From contig NC_014926.1 of assembly GCF_000185805.1 (NCBI RefSeq), forward strand, positions 1,010,418 through 1,074,417: DNA of 64,000 bases, written 5' to 3'. The first letter of the stretch is position 1, and each line of letters begins with the position of its first letter. The notes beneath the pieces are model-generated. The model searched no databases. It had not been told where the DNA came from and saw nothing but the letters and a program-made list of their open reading frames with translations. The DNA comes from Thermovibrio ammonificans HB-1 (lineage in GTDB: Bacteria > Aquificota > Aquificia > Desulfurobacteriales > Desulfurobacteriaceae). Both the position numbers and the translations under genes were made by a program. Positions 33,304 to 40,476 of the stretch are shown here, in pieces.

Positions 33304-33979
33304 GGAAAACGTTGAGAAAGTCTTAAAACAGATAGAGGAGGCCGCCTTACGGGCCGGCCGAAGGCCGGAGGAAGTGAAGCTCCTTGCCGCCTCTAAAACG
33401 AGAACCCCTCAGGAGATAAAAGAGGCCTACGAAGCCGGCGTTAAGCTGTTCGGCGAAAACAGGGTACAGGAAGCCCGGGAGAAGATTCCCCAACTGGCAG
33501 ACCTGAAAGCGCAGTGGCACATGATAGGCCACCTCCAGACCAACAAGGTAAAGTACGCTGTGAAGCTCTTTGACTGCATAGAGAGCGTAGACAGGGAAGG
33601 GCTCGTTGAGGAGCTTCAAAAACGCCTCTCCCGCGAGGGGAAGGTGATGCCCGTTCTCATAGAGGTGAAGCTCTCGCCCGAGGAGAGCAAACACGGCTGC
33701 CTTCCACAAGAGCTTCCCCGCTTAACAGAAAAAGTTTTAAACTCTCCCAACCTTAAACTAAAAGGGCTCATGACCGTTCCCCCCTACTTTGAAGACCCCG
33801 AAAAGGTCAGGCCCTACTTTGCCGAGCTCCGCAGGCTGAGAGACGAGCTTCAAGAAAAGTTCAAGGTTGAACTCCCCGAGCTCTCAATGGGAATGAGCCA
33901 CGACTTCCCCGTTGCAGTGGAAGAGGGGGCAACAATCGTCAGGGTGGGAACCGCCATTTTCGGACCGAGAAACTACTAA
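33293..33979 (+). CDS. YggS/PLPBP-family pyridoxal phosphate homeostasis protein
   Basis: A 228-residue alanine-racemase-like barrel. The PLP lysine lies in L-L-A-A-S-K-T (about residue 34), followed by L-F-G-E-N-R-V-Q-E and W-H-M-I-G-H-L-Q-T-N-K. M-G-M-S-H-D-F-P-V-A-V and V-R-V-G-T-A-I-F-G-P-R are the phosphate-binding end. It buffers PLP rather than catalysing a known reaction. Confidence 0.95.
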   Translation: MGIRENVEKVLKQIEEAALRAGRRPEEVKLLAASKTRTPQEIKEAYEAGVKLFGENRVQEAREKIPQLADLKAQWHMIGHLQTNKVKYAVKLFDCIESVDREGLVEELQKRLSREGKVMPVLIEVKLSPEESKHGCLPQELPRLTEKVLNSPNLKLKGLMTVPPYFEDPEKVRPYFAELRRLRDELQEKFKVELPELSMGMSHDFPVAVEEGATIVRVGTAIFGPRNY

Positions 33980-33990
33980 AGGAGGAGACA

Positions 33991-34998
33991 ATGGAGAAGA
34001 AAGAGCTGATAGTGTTCATCAGAAACCCCGAGAACAAAAAAGTGGTAACCGCGGCGCTTGAGTCGGGCGTTTCTGCACTGCTCCTTGAAAAACCCGAGAG
34101 TAAAAAGGTAAAAAGGCTTGCAAAGGTAAAAACAATAGCCCCCGACGGCGACTACAAACTGGGAGAGGAGTTCGTAATAGTAGAGATAAAAGGTAAAGAG
34201 GACGAAGAGAGGGCGGCGAAGCTCCTCAAACAGGGCAAAAAAGTGATAGTCAAAACAACCGACTGGACGATAATCCCCCTCGAAAACCTCCTTGCCCAAG
34301 GGGACGAAGTTTACGCATGGGTAAGAAACGCTGAAGAGGCAAAAACGGCAATAACAATCCTCGAAAAGGGCGTTAAAGGCGTTGTTCTCGATACCGAAGA
34401 GGTAAACCAGATAAAAGAGGCCGGAGAGGCCATAGCCCTCGCAGGAGAAAAAGTAGAGCTCGAAACCGCCAAGATAAAGAGGGTAAAGCCCATAGGCATG
34501 TGCGACAGAGTCTGCATAGACACCTGCTCAAACATGACAAGGGGAGAAGGGGCACTCGTAGGGAACTCCTCTGCCGGGATGTTCCTCGTTCACGCCGAAA
34601 CAGAGTCGAACCCCTACGTTGCCGCAAGGCCTTTCAGGGTTAACGCAGGAGCGGTCCACATGTACGTTAAAGTTCCCGGCGGGAAAACTAAGTACCTTGC
34701 CGAAATAGAGAGCGGTGACGAGGTGATGATATACAACCACAAGGGAGAAGGCCGAATAGCCTACGTTGGAAGGGCAAAAGTGGAAAAGAGGCCGATGCTC
34801 CTGATAGAGGCCGAAACGAAAGACGGCAAAAAAGTTTCGGCAATCCTTCAAAACGCAGAAACCATCAGGCTGACAAGGCCCGACGGAACACCCATATCGG
34901 TGGTAGAGCTGAAAGAGGGCGATGAAGTCCTCGTTTACACAGAAGAGCCGGGAAGGCACTTCGGAATGAAGGTGAAAGAGAGCATCGTTGAAAAGTAG
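33991..34998 (+). CDS. 3-dehydroquinate synthase II (archaeal type)
   Basis: A 335-residue NAD-dependent enzyme. In archaea it makes 3-dehydroquinate from 2-amino-3,7-dideoxy-D-threo-hept-6-ulosonate, replacing the classical DAHP/AroB start of the shikimate pathway. Signature stretches are R-V-C-I-D-T-C-S, G-E-G-A-L-V-G-N-S-S-A-G-M-F-L-V-H-A-E-T, P-Y-V-A-A-R-P-F-R-V-N-A-G and G-R-H-F-G. It is unrelated to bacterial AroB. Aquificota are known to use this route (memory). ATG behind GGAGGAG, 11 bases after yggS. Confidence 0.93.
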   Translation: MEKKELIVFIRNPENKKVVTAALESGVSALLLEKPESKKVKRLAKVKTIAPDGDYKLGEEFVIVEIKGKEDEERAAKLLKQGKKVIVKTTDWTIIPLENLLAQGDEVYAWVRNAEEAKTAITILEKGVKGVVLDTEEVNQIKEAGEAIALAGEKVELETAKIKRVKPIGMCDRVCIDTCSNMTRGEGALVGNSSAGMFLVHAETESNPYVAARPFRVNAGAVHMYVKVPGGKTKYLAEIESGDEVMIYNHKGEGRIAYVGRAKVEKRPMLLIEAETKDGKKVSAILQNAETIRLTRPDGTPISVVELKEGDEVLVYTEEPGRHFGMKVKESIVEK

Positions 34999-35007
34999 GA
35001 GGGCAAA

Positions 35008-35319
35008 GTGGTAGGAGACGAGTTTTTCAGGGAGCTGATGGCCGATGCTCTCGGAAAATCCCCCGAGGAGCTCCAAGAGTACCTCGGGGAGAGCCAGAAA
35101 ATCTGCGACATCTTCGTCCAAAGGGTCTACTTAGACGAAAACCTCAGGGACTTCGACTGGGGAGTATCCGTTATCCGCTTTAACGGCAACGAGCTTGAGG
35201 AAGCGGCCACCTACGCAACCTTTAGGAGCTGGAAGCTCGCCAAAGAGTACGGAAACGCCCTGAAAGAGTTCTTCAAGAGCAAGGGCTACGAAGCACACCT
35301 TAAGGGGGAGCTGGGATAA
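35008..35319 (+). CDS. Small conserved-looking protein of unknown function
   Basis: 103 residues, acidic, mainly helical (E-F-F-R-E-L-M-A-D-A-L; E-A-A-T-Y-A-T-F-R-S-W-K-L-A-K-E-Y), with no motif I can name. GTG start behind AGGAGGG. It sits in the tight run DHQ synthase II - this - hldD, and its stop overlaps the hldD ATG, so it is surely translated with hldD. Confidence 0.75.
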   Translation: MVGDEFFRELMADALGKSPEELQEYLGESQKICDIFVQRVYLDENLRDFDWGVSVIRFNGNELEEAATYATFRSWKLAKEYGNALKEFFKSKGYEAHLKGELG

Positions 35320-36263
35320 TGAGAGCGGTCATAACAGGAGGAGCCGGATTCATAGGCTCAAACCTCATCTTAGAACTCCAAAAACGGTTTCCGGACTGGG
35401 AGCTATTCGTCGTAGACGACTTCTCAAGCGGCAACTTCAAAAACCTGCGCACCTTCAACGGCGAAGTGATAACCGGCTCAATCACCGAAGAGAAAACCAT
35501 CCAGAAAATAGAGAAGCTGAAGCCCGACGTCATCTTCCACCAGGGAGCCATAGTAGACACAACCCTAACCGACCAGCGAAGAATGATGGAGGTCAACTGC
35601 GAGGCCTTCAAAGAGCTGCTCGAGGTCGCAAGAAAGAGCCGCTCGGCCGTAGTATACGCCTCCTCCGGTGCCGTTTACGGCAACACCGAACCTCCGATGG
35701 TTGTGGGGAAAGGCGAGCTTCCCGAAAACGTCTACGGTTACTCAAAACTGGCCATGGACCGCTACGCCCGAAAGTTCATGAAGGAGAACCCAACAGTTCC
35801 GGTAGTAGGCCTGCGATACTTCAACGTTTACGGCCCCAGAGAAGAGCACAAGGGCAAAATGGCCAGCATGGTCCTCCAGCTCACAGTTCAGATACTAAAG
35901 GGGAAAAGGCCCAGGCTCTTCAAGTGGGGCGAGCAGAAGAGAGACTTCGTTTACGTAAAAGACTGCGTAGAGGCAAACATCAAGGCCTTTGAAAGCGGGA
36001 AAAGCGGCATAGTAAACGTGGGGACCGGCAACGCAAGAAGCTTCAACGAAGTGGTTGAAACCATAAAAAAAGCCCTCAGGACCGACGTTGAAGTTGAGTA
36101 CTTCGACAACCCCTACAAGTTCTACCAGAACTTCACCCAGGCCGACCTCACCCACACGAAAGAGCTCCTAAACTGGACCCCCCAAACCCAGATAGAGGAG
36201 GGCATTCCCGAGTACGTTAACTGGATTAAGGAAAACGTTGACTGGGAGGAGCTCCCCTACTAA
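35319..36263 (+). CDS. hldD: ADP-L-glycero-D-manno-heptose 6-epimerase
   Basis: Makes the L,D-heptose donor for the LPS inner core. A 314-residue short-chain dehydrogenase with N-terminal T-G-G-A-G-F-I-G-S-N, a Y-x-x-x-K pair in Y-G-Y-S-K (about 147-151), and the HldD-specific F-N-V-Y-G-P-R-E-x-H-K-G and F-Y-Q-N-F-T-Q-A-D-L-T. It pairs functionally with waaF at 41988. The stop is 6 bases from one arm of a 14-bp inverted repeat that reaches the hspR start. Confidence 0.93.
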   Translation: MRAVITGGAGFIGSNLILELQKRFPDWELFVVDDFSSGNFKNLRTFNGEVITGSITEEKTIQKIEKLKPDVIFHQGAIVDTTLTDQRRMMEVNCEAFKELLEVARKSRSAVVYASSGAVYGNTEPPMVVGKGELPENVYGYSKLAMDRYARKFMKENPTVPVVGLRYFNVYGPREEHKGKMASMVLQLTVQILKGKRPRLFKWGEQKRDFVYVKDCVEANIKAFESGKSGIVNVGTGNARSFNEVVETIKKALRTDVEVEYFDNPYKFYQNFTQADLTHTKELLNWTPQTQIEEGIPEYVNWIKENVDWEELPY

Positions 36264-36280
36264 CGGAGAATCACCGCCCA

Positions 36281-36299
36281 CTTAAAAAAACATTTTAAG
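36281..36299. promoter_or_regulatory. Candidate HspR operator (CTTAAAA-5-TTTTAAG)
   Basis: A perfect 7-bp dyad with a 5-base spacer lies just upstream of the hspR -35 box. It resembles in outline the CTTGAGT-7-ACTCAAG operator of actinobacterial HspR. CTTAAAA half-sites also occur in the hsp20 promoter. Binding is inference. Confidence 0.45.
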
Positions 36300-36303
36300 A
36301 TAG

Positions 36304-36332
36304 TTGACACTCCTCTTAAACAAACCTAAATT
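36304..36332 (+). promoter_or_regulatory. hspR-clpC promoter (TTGACA-17-TAAATT)
   Basis: A consensus TTGACA at 36304-36309 and TAAATT at 36327-36332 are spaced by 17 bases, 28 bases before the hspR GTG. GGAGGAG stands between the promoter and the start. Confidence 0.75.
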
Positions 36333-36360
36333 GATACACAAGCCAAAGGAGGAGTGGGCG

Positions 36361-36732
36361 GTGATTGACAAGGACACACCCGTATACATGATAAGCATAG
36401 TGGCCAAAATAGCGGGGGTTCACCCCCAAACCCTCAGGTTCTACGAAAACGAAGGCCTCATTCGTCCCTCAAGAACCGAGGGGAAAACCAGGCTCTACTC
36501 CGAAAACGACCTAATCCGCATAAAGCGGATAGTAGCCCTCACAAGGGAGAGGGGCGTAAACGTTGCCGGAACGAGCCTCATTCTGAAGCTCGAAGACGAC
36601 ATAGAGCGCCTCTTCGAGGAGATGGCAAGACGCCTCAACGAAGAGGCACTAAAAGCGATAGTTGAAATGCTTCAAGAGCTCCACTTTGATGAACTAAATC
36701 GTGATAAACTAATCAAAATACTACAAAAGTAA
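36361..36732 (+). CDS. hspR: MerR-family heat shock regulator HspR
   Basis: A 123-residue repressor. A MerR winged helix (I-A-G-V-H-P-Q-T-L-R-F-Y-E-N-E-G-L-I-R-P-S) is followed by the basic L-Y-S-E-N-D-L-I-R-I-K-R-I and a short helical C-terminus. V-H-P-Q-T-L-R-x-Y-E is the HspR signature. HspR normally represses heat shock genes together with DnaK as co-repressor. I use the GTG at 36361 (GGAGGAG upstream); the longer TTG-started version would include the promoter. clpC follows after 15 bases, so the pair is an autoregulated operon, probably also controlling hsp20. Confidence 0.9.
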   Translation: MIDKDTPVYMISIVAKIAGVHPQTLRFYENEGLIRPSRTEGKTRLYSENDLIRIKRIVALTRERGVNVAGTSLILKLEDDIERLFEEMARRLNEEALKAIVEMLQELHFDELNRDKLIKILQK

Positions 36733-36747
36733 GTGAGGAGGAGAGAG

Positions 36748-39291
36748 ATGAACATCTGGGACGTTTTAAGTGGAAGAGCAAAGGACGCAATACTCCTTTC
36801 CCAAGAAATCGCCAAACAGCTGGGTGAAAGGTACGTAGATACAGAGCACCTTTTACTTGCAATGGTAGAACTGCCCGGTTCTCCCATACTCGACATATTC
36901 ACGCTTGCAGGCTTCGACCCCATAAGGGCCAAAAAGTTCATAAGGGAGCAGGTAGATAGGGTAGGACGTTTAGGACTTCCCTCTACCCACTACGCAGGGT
37001 ACGAAGAGATATACATCACCCCTACACTTAAAAAAGTCCTCGACGCCGCCTTCGACATTGCCCGTCAGATGAAGGCCCGCAGCGTAGACCTCGAACACCT
37101 TTTCCTCGGCTTCTACGAAGTTCCCGAGAGCATGGCCTACAGGATTCTCCTTAAACTCGGCCTGGAGAAGGAAGACGCCCTTAAGGCCGTTAAAAAGTAC
37201 AGGGAAGGCAGGGCAAAAGTATCCCGCGACATCAGCGCAAAGGCAAAAGCTGCAGGCAAGCAGCTTCCGGAAGTTCTTCGCAAGTACGGTATAGACCTTA
37301 CGGGCCTTGCTGAAGAGGGCAAGCTCGATCCCGTTATCGACCGTGAAACCGAGATAAAGAGGGTAATCCAAATCCTCTCCCGTAGGACCAAGAACAACCC
37401 GGTTCTCGTTGGTCCTGCAGGTGTAGGTAAAACCGCTATTGTAGAGGGTGTTGCCCAGAAAATCGCAAACGGCGAAGTGCCCGAAAACCTCAAAGACAAG
37501 CGCATAGTAGCCCTCGATATGGCGGCACTCGTTGCCGGAACCAAGTACAGGGGCGAGTTCGAAGAGCGCCTTAAGCAGGTTCTCGACGCAGTTAAGGAAG
37601 AGGGCAACATAATCCTCTTCATAGACGAGCTCCACACCGTAGTGGGTGCCGGTGCAGCCGAAGGCTCTATGGACGCAGCAAACATCATGAAACCGGCACT
37701 TGCAAGGGGTGAAATAAGGGTAATCGGTGCAACAACCACCGACGAGTTCCGCAAGTACATAGAGAAAGACCCTGCACTCGAAAGGCGCTTTGCCCCCGTT
37801 TGGGTAGACGAGCCCGATATAGAAACGGCCATTCTCATGCTCAAAGGCCTCAGGCCCAAGCTCGAAGAGCACCACAAAGTTAAGATTACAGACGAGGCCA
37901 TAGAGGCCGCTGTAAAACTCTCCAAGAAGTACATACAGGGCAGATACCTACCCGACAAGGCAATAGACGTCCTCGACGAAGCGTGTGCAAGGAAGAAACT
38001 GGAGGCTACATACAGCTCTCCGGAGCTTGCAGAGCTGAAGGAGAAGCTCCACAACCTCAGGGCCGAGCTCGACGAAGCCGTTAAGGCTGAAGAATTCGAC
38101 AAGGCTGCGAAGCTCAAAAAGGAGATTAAAGAGATTGAGGCCCGCATAAAAGAGCTCGAGGAGAAAGTCGAGAAGGCCAAAGAGAAAGGAGAGGAGCTTC
38201 CCGTAGTTACAGCAGAAGACGTTGCAGAAGTAATCTCCGAAATGACCGGTATTCCCGCTTCCAAACTTCAAGAGGAAGAGATTAAGAAGCTCCTCAGAAT
38301 GGAAGAGGAGCTCCACAAACGGGTAATCGGCCAAGAAAGGGCCATAAAAGCCATCTCTGAAGCCATAAGGCGTGCAAGGGCAGGCCTTCAGCCGCCCAAC
38401 AGGCCGCTGGGTAGCTTCCTCTTCCTCGGACCTACAGGTGTAGGTAAAACCGAGCTTGCAAAAGCTCTGGCCGAGTACCTCTTCGGCGACGAGAGCGCGA
38501 TAATCAGGCTCGACATGTCCGAGTACATGGAGAAACACGCAGTATCCAAGCTCATCGGTGCACCTCCGGGCTACGTAGGCTACGAAGAGGGCGGTCAGCT
38601 TACCGAGGCTGTAAGGCGTAAGCCCTACTCCGTAATACTCCTCGACGAAATAGAGAAAGCTCACCCGGACGTATTCAACATCCTGCTCCAGATACTCGAC
38701 GACGGCCGCCTGACAGACGCAAAAGGACGCACGGTAGACTTCAGCAACACCGTGATAATCATGACCAGCAACGTAGGCTCCGAGTACCTTATGAACCTCT
38801 CCAAAGAGGAGTTCGAGAAGAACTATGACAAGATAAAAGAGCAGATAATGGAGGAACTAAAGCGCCGCTTCAGGCCCGAGTTCCTCAACAGGATAGACGA
38901 GATAATCATCTTCCATCCGCTTGCCGAAGAGGAGATTAAGAAAATCGTTGACCTCCTCATTGCCAAGCTCAACAAACGCCTCGAAGAGAGAGGCATTAAG
39001 GTTAAACTCACAGAAGCCGCAAAGAGCGAGCTCGCCAAGAGGGGCTACGTTCCCGAGTTCGGAGCAAGACCCCTCAGGAGAACCATCCAGAGGGAAGTTG
39101 AAACGCCGCTTTCGGTTAAGATTCTCGAAGGCAGCGTGAAAGAAGGCGACACAGTAGTGGTAGACTACGACAAAGAAAAGGGTGAGTTCACCTTCAAAGT
39201 AGAGAAGGAAGAACTTCCACCCAAAGAGGCGAAGCTCAAAACGCCTGAAGAAGAGGAGAAGAAAGAAGAAAAGGGCGATAGCGATAAATAA
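36748..39291 (+). CDS. clpC: ClpC-type AAA+ protease ATPase/chaperone
   Basis: 847 residues. Double Clp_N repeat (about 1-145), first AAA+ module with G-P-A-G-V-G-K-T and the Walker B D-E-L-H. A short middle region with a UVR-like motif ([13 protein letters not shown]) marks ClpC rather than ClpB, whose coiled M domain is much longer. The second AAA+ module has G-P-T-G-V-G-K-T, and the C-terminal tail is rich in Glu/Lys. It unfolds proteins for ClpP. The ATG at 36748 has GAGGAGGAG in front. It forms an operon with hspR and ends at a strong terminator. Confidence 0.92.
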   Translation: MNIWDVLSGRAKDAILLSQEIAKQLGERYVDTEHLLLAMVELPGSPILDIFTLAGFDPIRAKKFIREQVDRVGRLGLPSTHYAGYEEIYITPTLKKVLDAAFDIARQMKARSVDLEHLFLGFYEVPESMAYRILLKLGLEKEDALKAVKKYREGRAKVSRDISAKAKAAGKQLPEVLRKYGIDLTGLAEEGKLDPVIDRETEIKRVIQILSRRTKNNPVLVGPAGVGKTAIVEGVAQKIANGEVPENLKDKRIVALDMAALVAGTKYRGEFEERLKQVLDAVKEEGNIILFIDELHTVVGAGAAEGSMDAANIMKPALARGEIRVIGATTTDEFRKYIEKDPALERRFAPVWVDEPDIETAILMLKGLRPKLEEHHKVKITDEAIEAAVKLSKKYIQGRYLPDKAIDVLDEACARKKLEATYSSPELAELKEKLHNLRAELDEAVKAEEFDKAAKLKKEIKEIEARIKELEEKVEKAKEKGEELPVVTAEDVAEVISEMTGIPASKLQEEEIKKLLRMEEELHKRVIGQERAIKAISEAIRRARAGLQPPNRPLGSFLFLGPTGVGKTELAKALAEYLFGDESAIIRLDMSEYMEKHAVSKLIGAPPGYVGYEEGGQLTEAVRRKPYSVILLDEIEKAHPDVFNILLQILDDGRLTDAKGRTVDFSNTVIIMTSNVGSEYLMNLSKEEFEKNYDKIKEQIMEELKRRFRPEFLNRIDEIIIFHPLAEEEIKKIVDLLIAKLNKRLEERGIKVKLTEAAKSELAKRGYVPEFGARPLRRTIQREVETPLSVKILEGSVKEGDTVVVDYDKEKGEFTFKVEKEELPPKEAKLKTPEEEEKKEEKGDSDK

Positions 39292-39314
39292 CTCTTCACT
39301 GCGCATACCCTAAA

Positions 39315-39333
39315 GGGGGGCTTTTAGCCCCTC
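39315..39333 (+). terminator. Intrinsic terminator of hspR-clpC
   Basis: A G-rich 8-bp hairpin (39315-39322 / 39326-39333, 3-base T loop, one G-T pair) is followed by TTTTTATTTTCTTTTT, 23 bases after the clpC stop. Confidence 0.92.
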
Positions 39334-39543
39334 TTTTTATTTTCTTTTTAGAAAATCTACTGCATTCCATCATAAAATCTTCAAAACCGGGCTTGTAGCT
39401 TGGGCCGCAATCCACTTAGAGTTTATATTAGATTATCATCATAAACTTAATGGAGGTCCGCTGCACTTAACCCCTTTCTCAGAGGTTTGTTATAATGGAG
39501 AAAGTGTTGTAGTTCTTTAACTTGAGAATATGGCCAAAGGTTG
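39334..39543 (+). other. CRISPR leader-like AT-rich non-coding region
   Basis: About 210 bases between the clpC terminator and the first CRISPR repeat, with no ORF worth calling. It is richer in A+T than its surroundings and holds TATAAT at 39491-39496, suited to transcribe the array on the plus strand. Its side agrees with the degenerate repeat being at the other end. Confidence 0.5.
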
Positions 39544-39766
39544 GTTTTATCTGAACAAGTGGGATTTAAACCTCTTCTTTAAGAACTCCCTTACGGTCTC
39601 AAGGTCGCCGTTTTATCTGAACAAGTGGGATTTAAACGTCGTCATATAGGGAACGCAAGTTCATCTCCTCCCCCGGTTTTATCTGAACAAGTGGGATTTA
39701 AACTTGCGCTAAAACGTCGTTCCGTAGGCCCTGTTAAAGCTTTATCTGAACAAGTGGGCTCTAATC
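39544..39766 (+). CRISPR. Orphan CRISPR array, 4 repeats / 3 spacers
   Basis: Three identical 28-base repeats (39544-39571, 39610-39637, 39676-39703), beginning GTTTTATCTGAAC and ending GGGATTTAAAC, and a fourth at 39739-39766 with four substitutions. Spacers are 38, 38 and 35 bases (39572-39609, 39638-39675, 39704-39738) and unrelated to each other. The decayed last repeat marks the leader-distal end, so transcription should be on the plus strand. No cas genes are in the window; the repeat would have to be served by a locus elsewhere. No spacer visibly matches the neighbouring phage remnant. Confidence 0.95.
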
Positions 39767-39819
39767 ACTCACAGTTTCCCAACATACCCCAGCTCTTCAA
39801 GTGAGATTAATTTCTTTCC

Positions 39820-39975
39820 CTATTTATCTACCTCAAAGCTGACCCCCATATCAGCGTTAAAATAACCCTGAGTAACTGGGATTTTACCTCTGAAACTCCT
39901 AACTACCTACCTTAATTCCTCTTTTATTAGAACCTGGCCATTCCAGTTGCCGGCCCTTGCAAGCTCTATCCTCAA
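39820..39975 (-). pseudogene. Remnant of Mu-like phage protease/scaffold gene (gpI-like) with in-frame TAG
   Basis: From a TTG at 39975 (GGAGG 5 bases before) the frame reads R-I-E-L-A-R-A-G-N-W-N-G-Q-V-L-I-K-E-E-L-R. It then meets TAG at 39907-39909 and continues V-V-R-S-F-R-G-K-I-P-V-T-Q-G-Y to a second TAG at 39820. The pattern (I-E-x-A-R-x-G-x-W-N-G, E-E-L, F-x-G-K-I-P-V-T-x-G) resembles the N-terminus of Mu-type head maturation proteases. The rest of the gene is missing. Its place after a gpF-like gene matches the Mu order, which supports the call. 39767-39819 shows nothing I can assign. Confidence 0.5.
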
Positions 39976-40011
39976 TTGCGCCTCCAGCTCTCTTTTAGTT
40001 GAGGATAGAGC
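39963..40011. repeat. 13-bp perfect inverted repeat around the phage remnant start
   Basis: GCTCTATCCTCAA (39963-39975) and TTGAGGATAGAGC (39999-40011) are exact reverse complements with a 23-base spacer. On the minus strand the ribosome site lies in the loop and the putative TTG start in one arm. A second, 9-bp inverted repeat (TTTCGTTTC 40046-40054, GAAACGAAA 40071-40079) lies just beyond. Origin unknown. Confidence 0.65.
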
Positions 40012-40117
40012 AGACAAAAGAAAAAAGTGGCAGGAATTGACAGGTTTTCGTTTCGGATAGCAGAAATTTTGAAACGAAAGAAGGGTTTTATTTCAAAGGA
40101 TGAAGAAAAATGGGAAA

Positions 40118-40133
40118 GCCGGCCTCGGCCGGC
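40118..40133 (-). terminator. Hairpin terminator after the phage remnant genes
   Basis: GCCGGCC / GGCCGGC hairpin on the minus strand, 4 bases beyond the stop of the 112-residue gene, followed by TTTCCCATTTTTC. It suggests these genes are or were expressed as a closed unit. Confidence 0.65.
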
Positions 40134-40137
40134 CAGA

Positions 40138-40476
40138 TTAGGCGGTTTTGACAGGTTGTTTAGAAGAAGAGTTTTTTGCTAACTTTATAATATCTTCAAG
40201 AAAGGCTTTGGCTATTTTGTTGTAAGGAACTTCAGGGTCTACATTTTTAACTTTCTCCCAAGTTTCAAGAAATCTCCTGTCAGCTTCTTCTAAAACAGCA
40301 AGCTCTTCCGCGGTAAGCATACCCTTATATTTCTCAAGACGTTCTCTAAAAAGTGCTGCCTCATTTATCGGATAGTCTATTCCCCAATCGTTAAGTATTC
40401 TTTCAGGTGTTAACCTTCTACTTCTTACCTCGTAAAGCCTTAAGGACTCCCTCAGCTTCTCTCTTAAGTTCCTCAT
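40138..40476 (-). CDS. Small helical protein downstream of phage head gene (unknown; possibly phage-derived)
   Basis: 112 residues, strongly helical and charged (L-R-E-K-L-R-E-S-L-R-L-Y; L-T-A-E-E-L-A-V-L-E-E-A-D-R-R-F), ending in a Lys/Ser/Pro tail. ATG at 40476 behind GAGGA. It overlaps the preceding phage gene by 59 bases, an unusually long overlap that forces co-translation. By position it could be a Mu G-like virion protein, or an immunity partner if the preceding C-terminus is a nuclease. I cannot choose from sequence alone. Confidence 0.6.
   Translation of the reverse strand: MRNLREKLRESLRLYEVRSRRLTPERILNDWGIDYPINEAALFRERLEKYKGMLTAEELAVLEEADRRFLETWEKVKNVDPEVPYNKIAKAFLEDIIKLAKNSSSKQPVKTA

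Larger units (their letters stand above)
36269..36366 (+). repeat. 14-bp perfect inverted repeat flanking the hspR promoter and covering its start codon
   Basis: AATCACCGCCCACT (36269-36282) is the exact reverse complement of AGTGGGCGGTGATT (36353-36366). The left arm is just downstream of hldD; the right arm spans the bases before the hspR GTG (36361) and its first two codons. The hspR promoter lies between the arms. Read-through RNA from hldD could fold and hide the start, while RNA from the hspR promoter lacks the left arm. Confidence 0.7.

Noticed and set aside
36970-38664. Several long minus-strand ORFs opposite clpC
   Set aside because: Shadows of a highly conserved gene; no start signals.
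39572-39738. CRISPR spacers matching the neighbouring phage fragment or other genes in the window
   Set aside because: By eye no spacer matches elsewhere in the window; a computed search would be needed to exclude weak matches.
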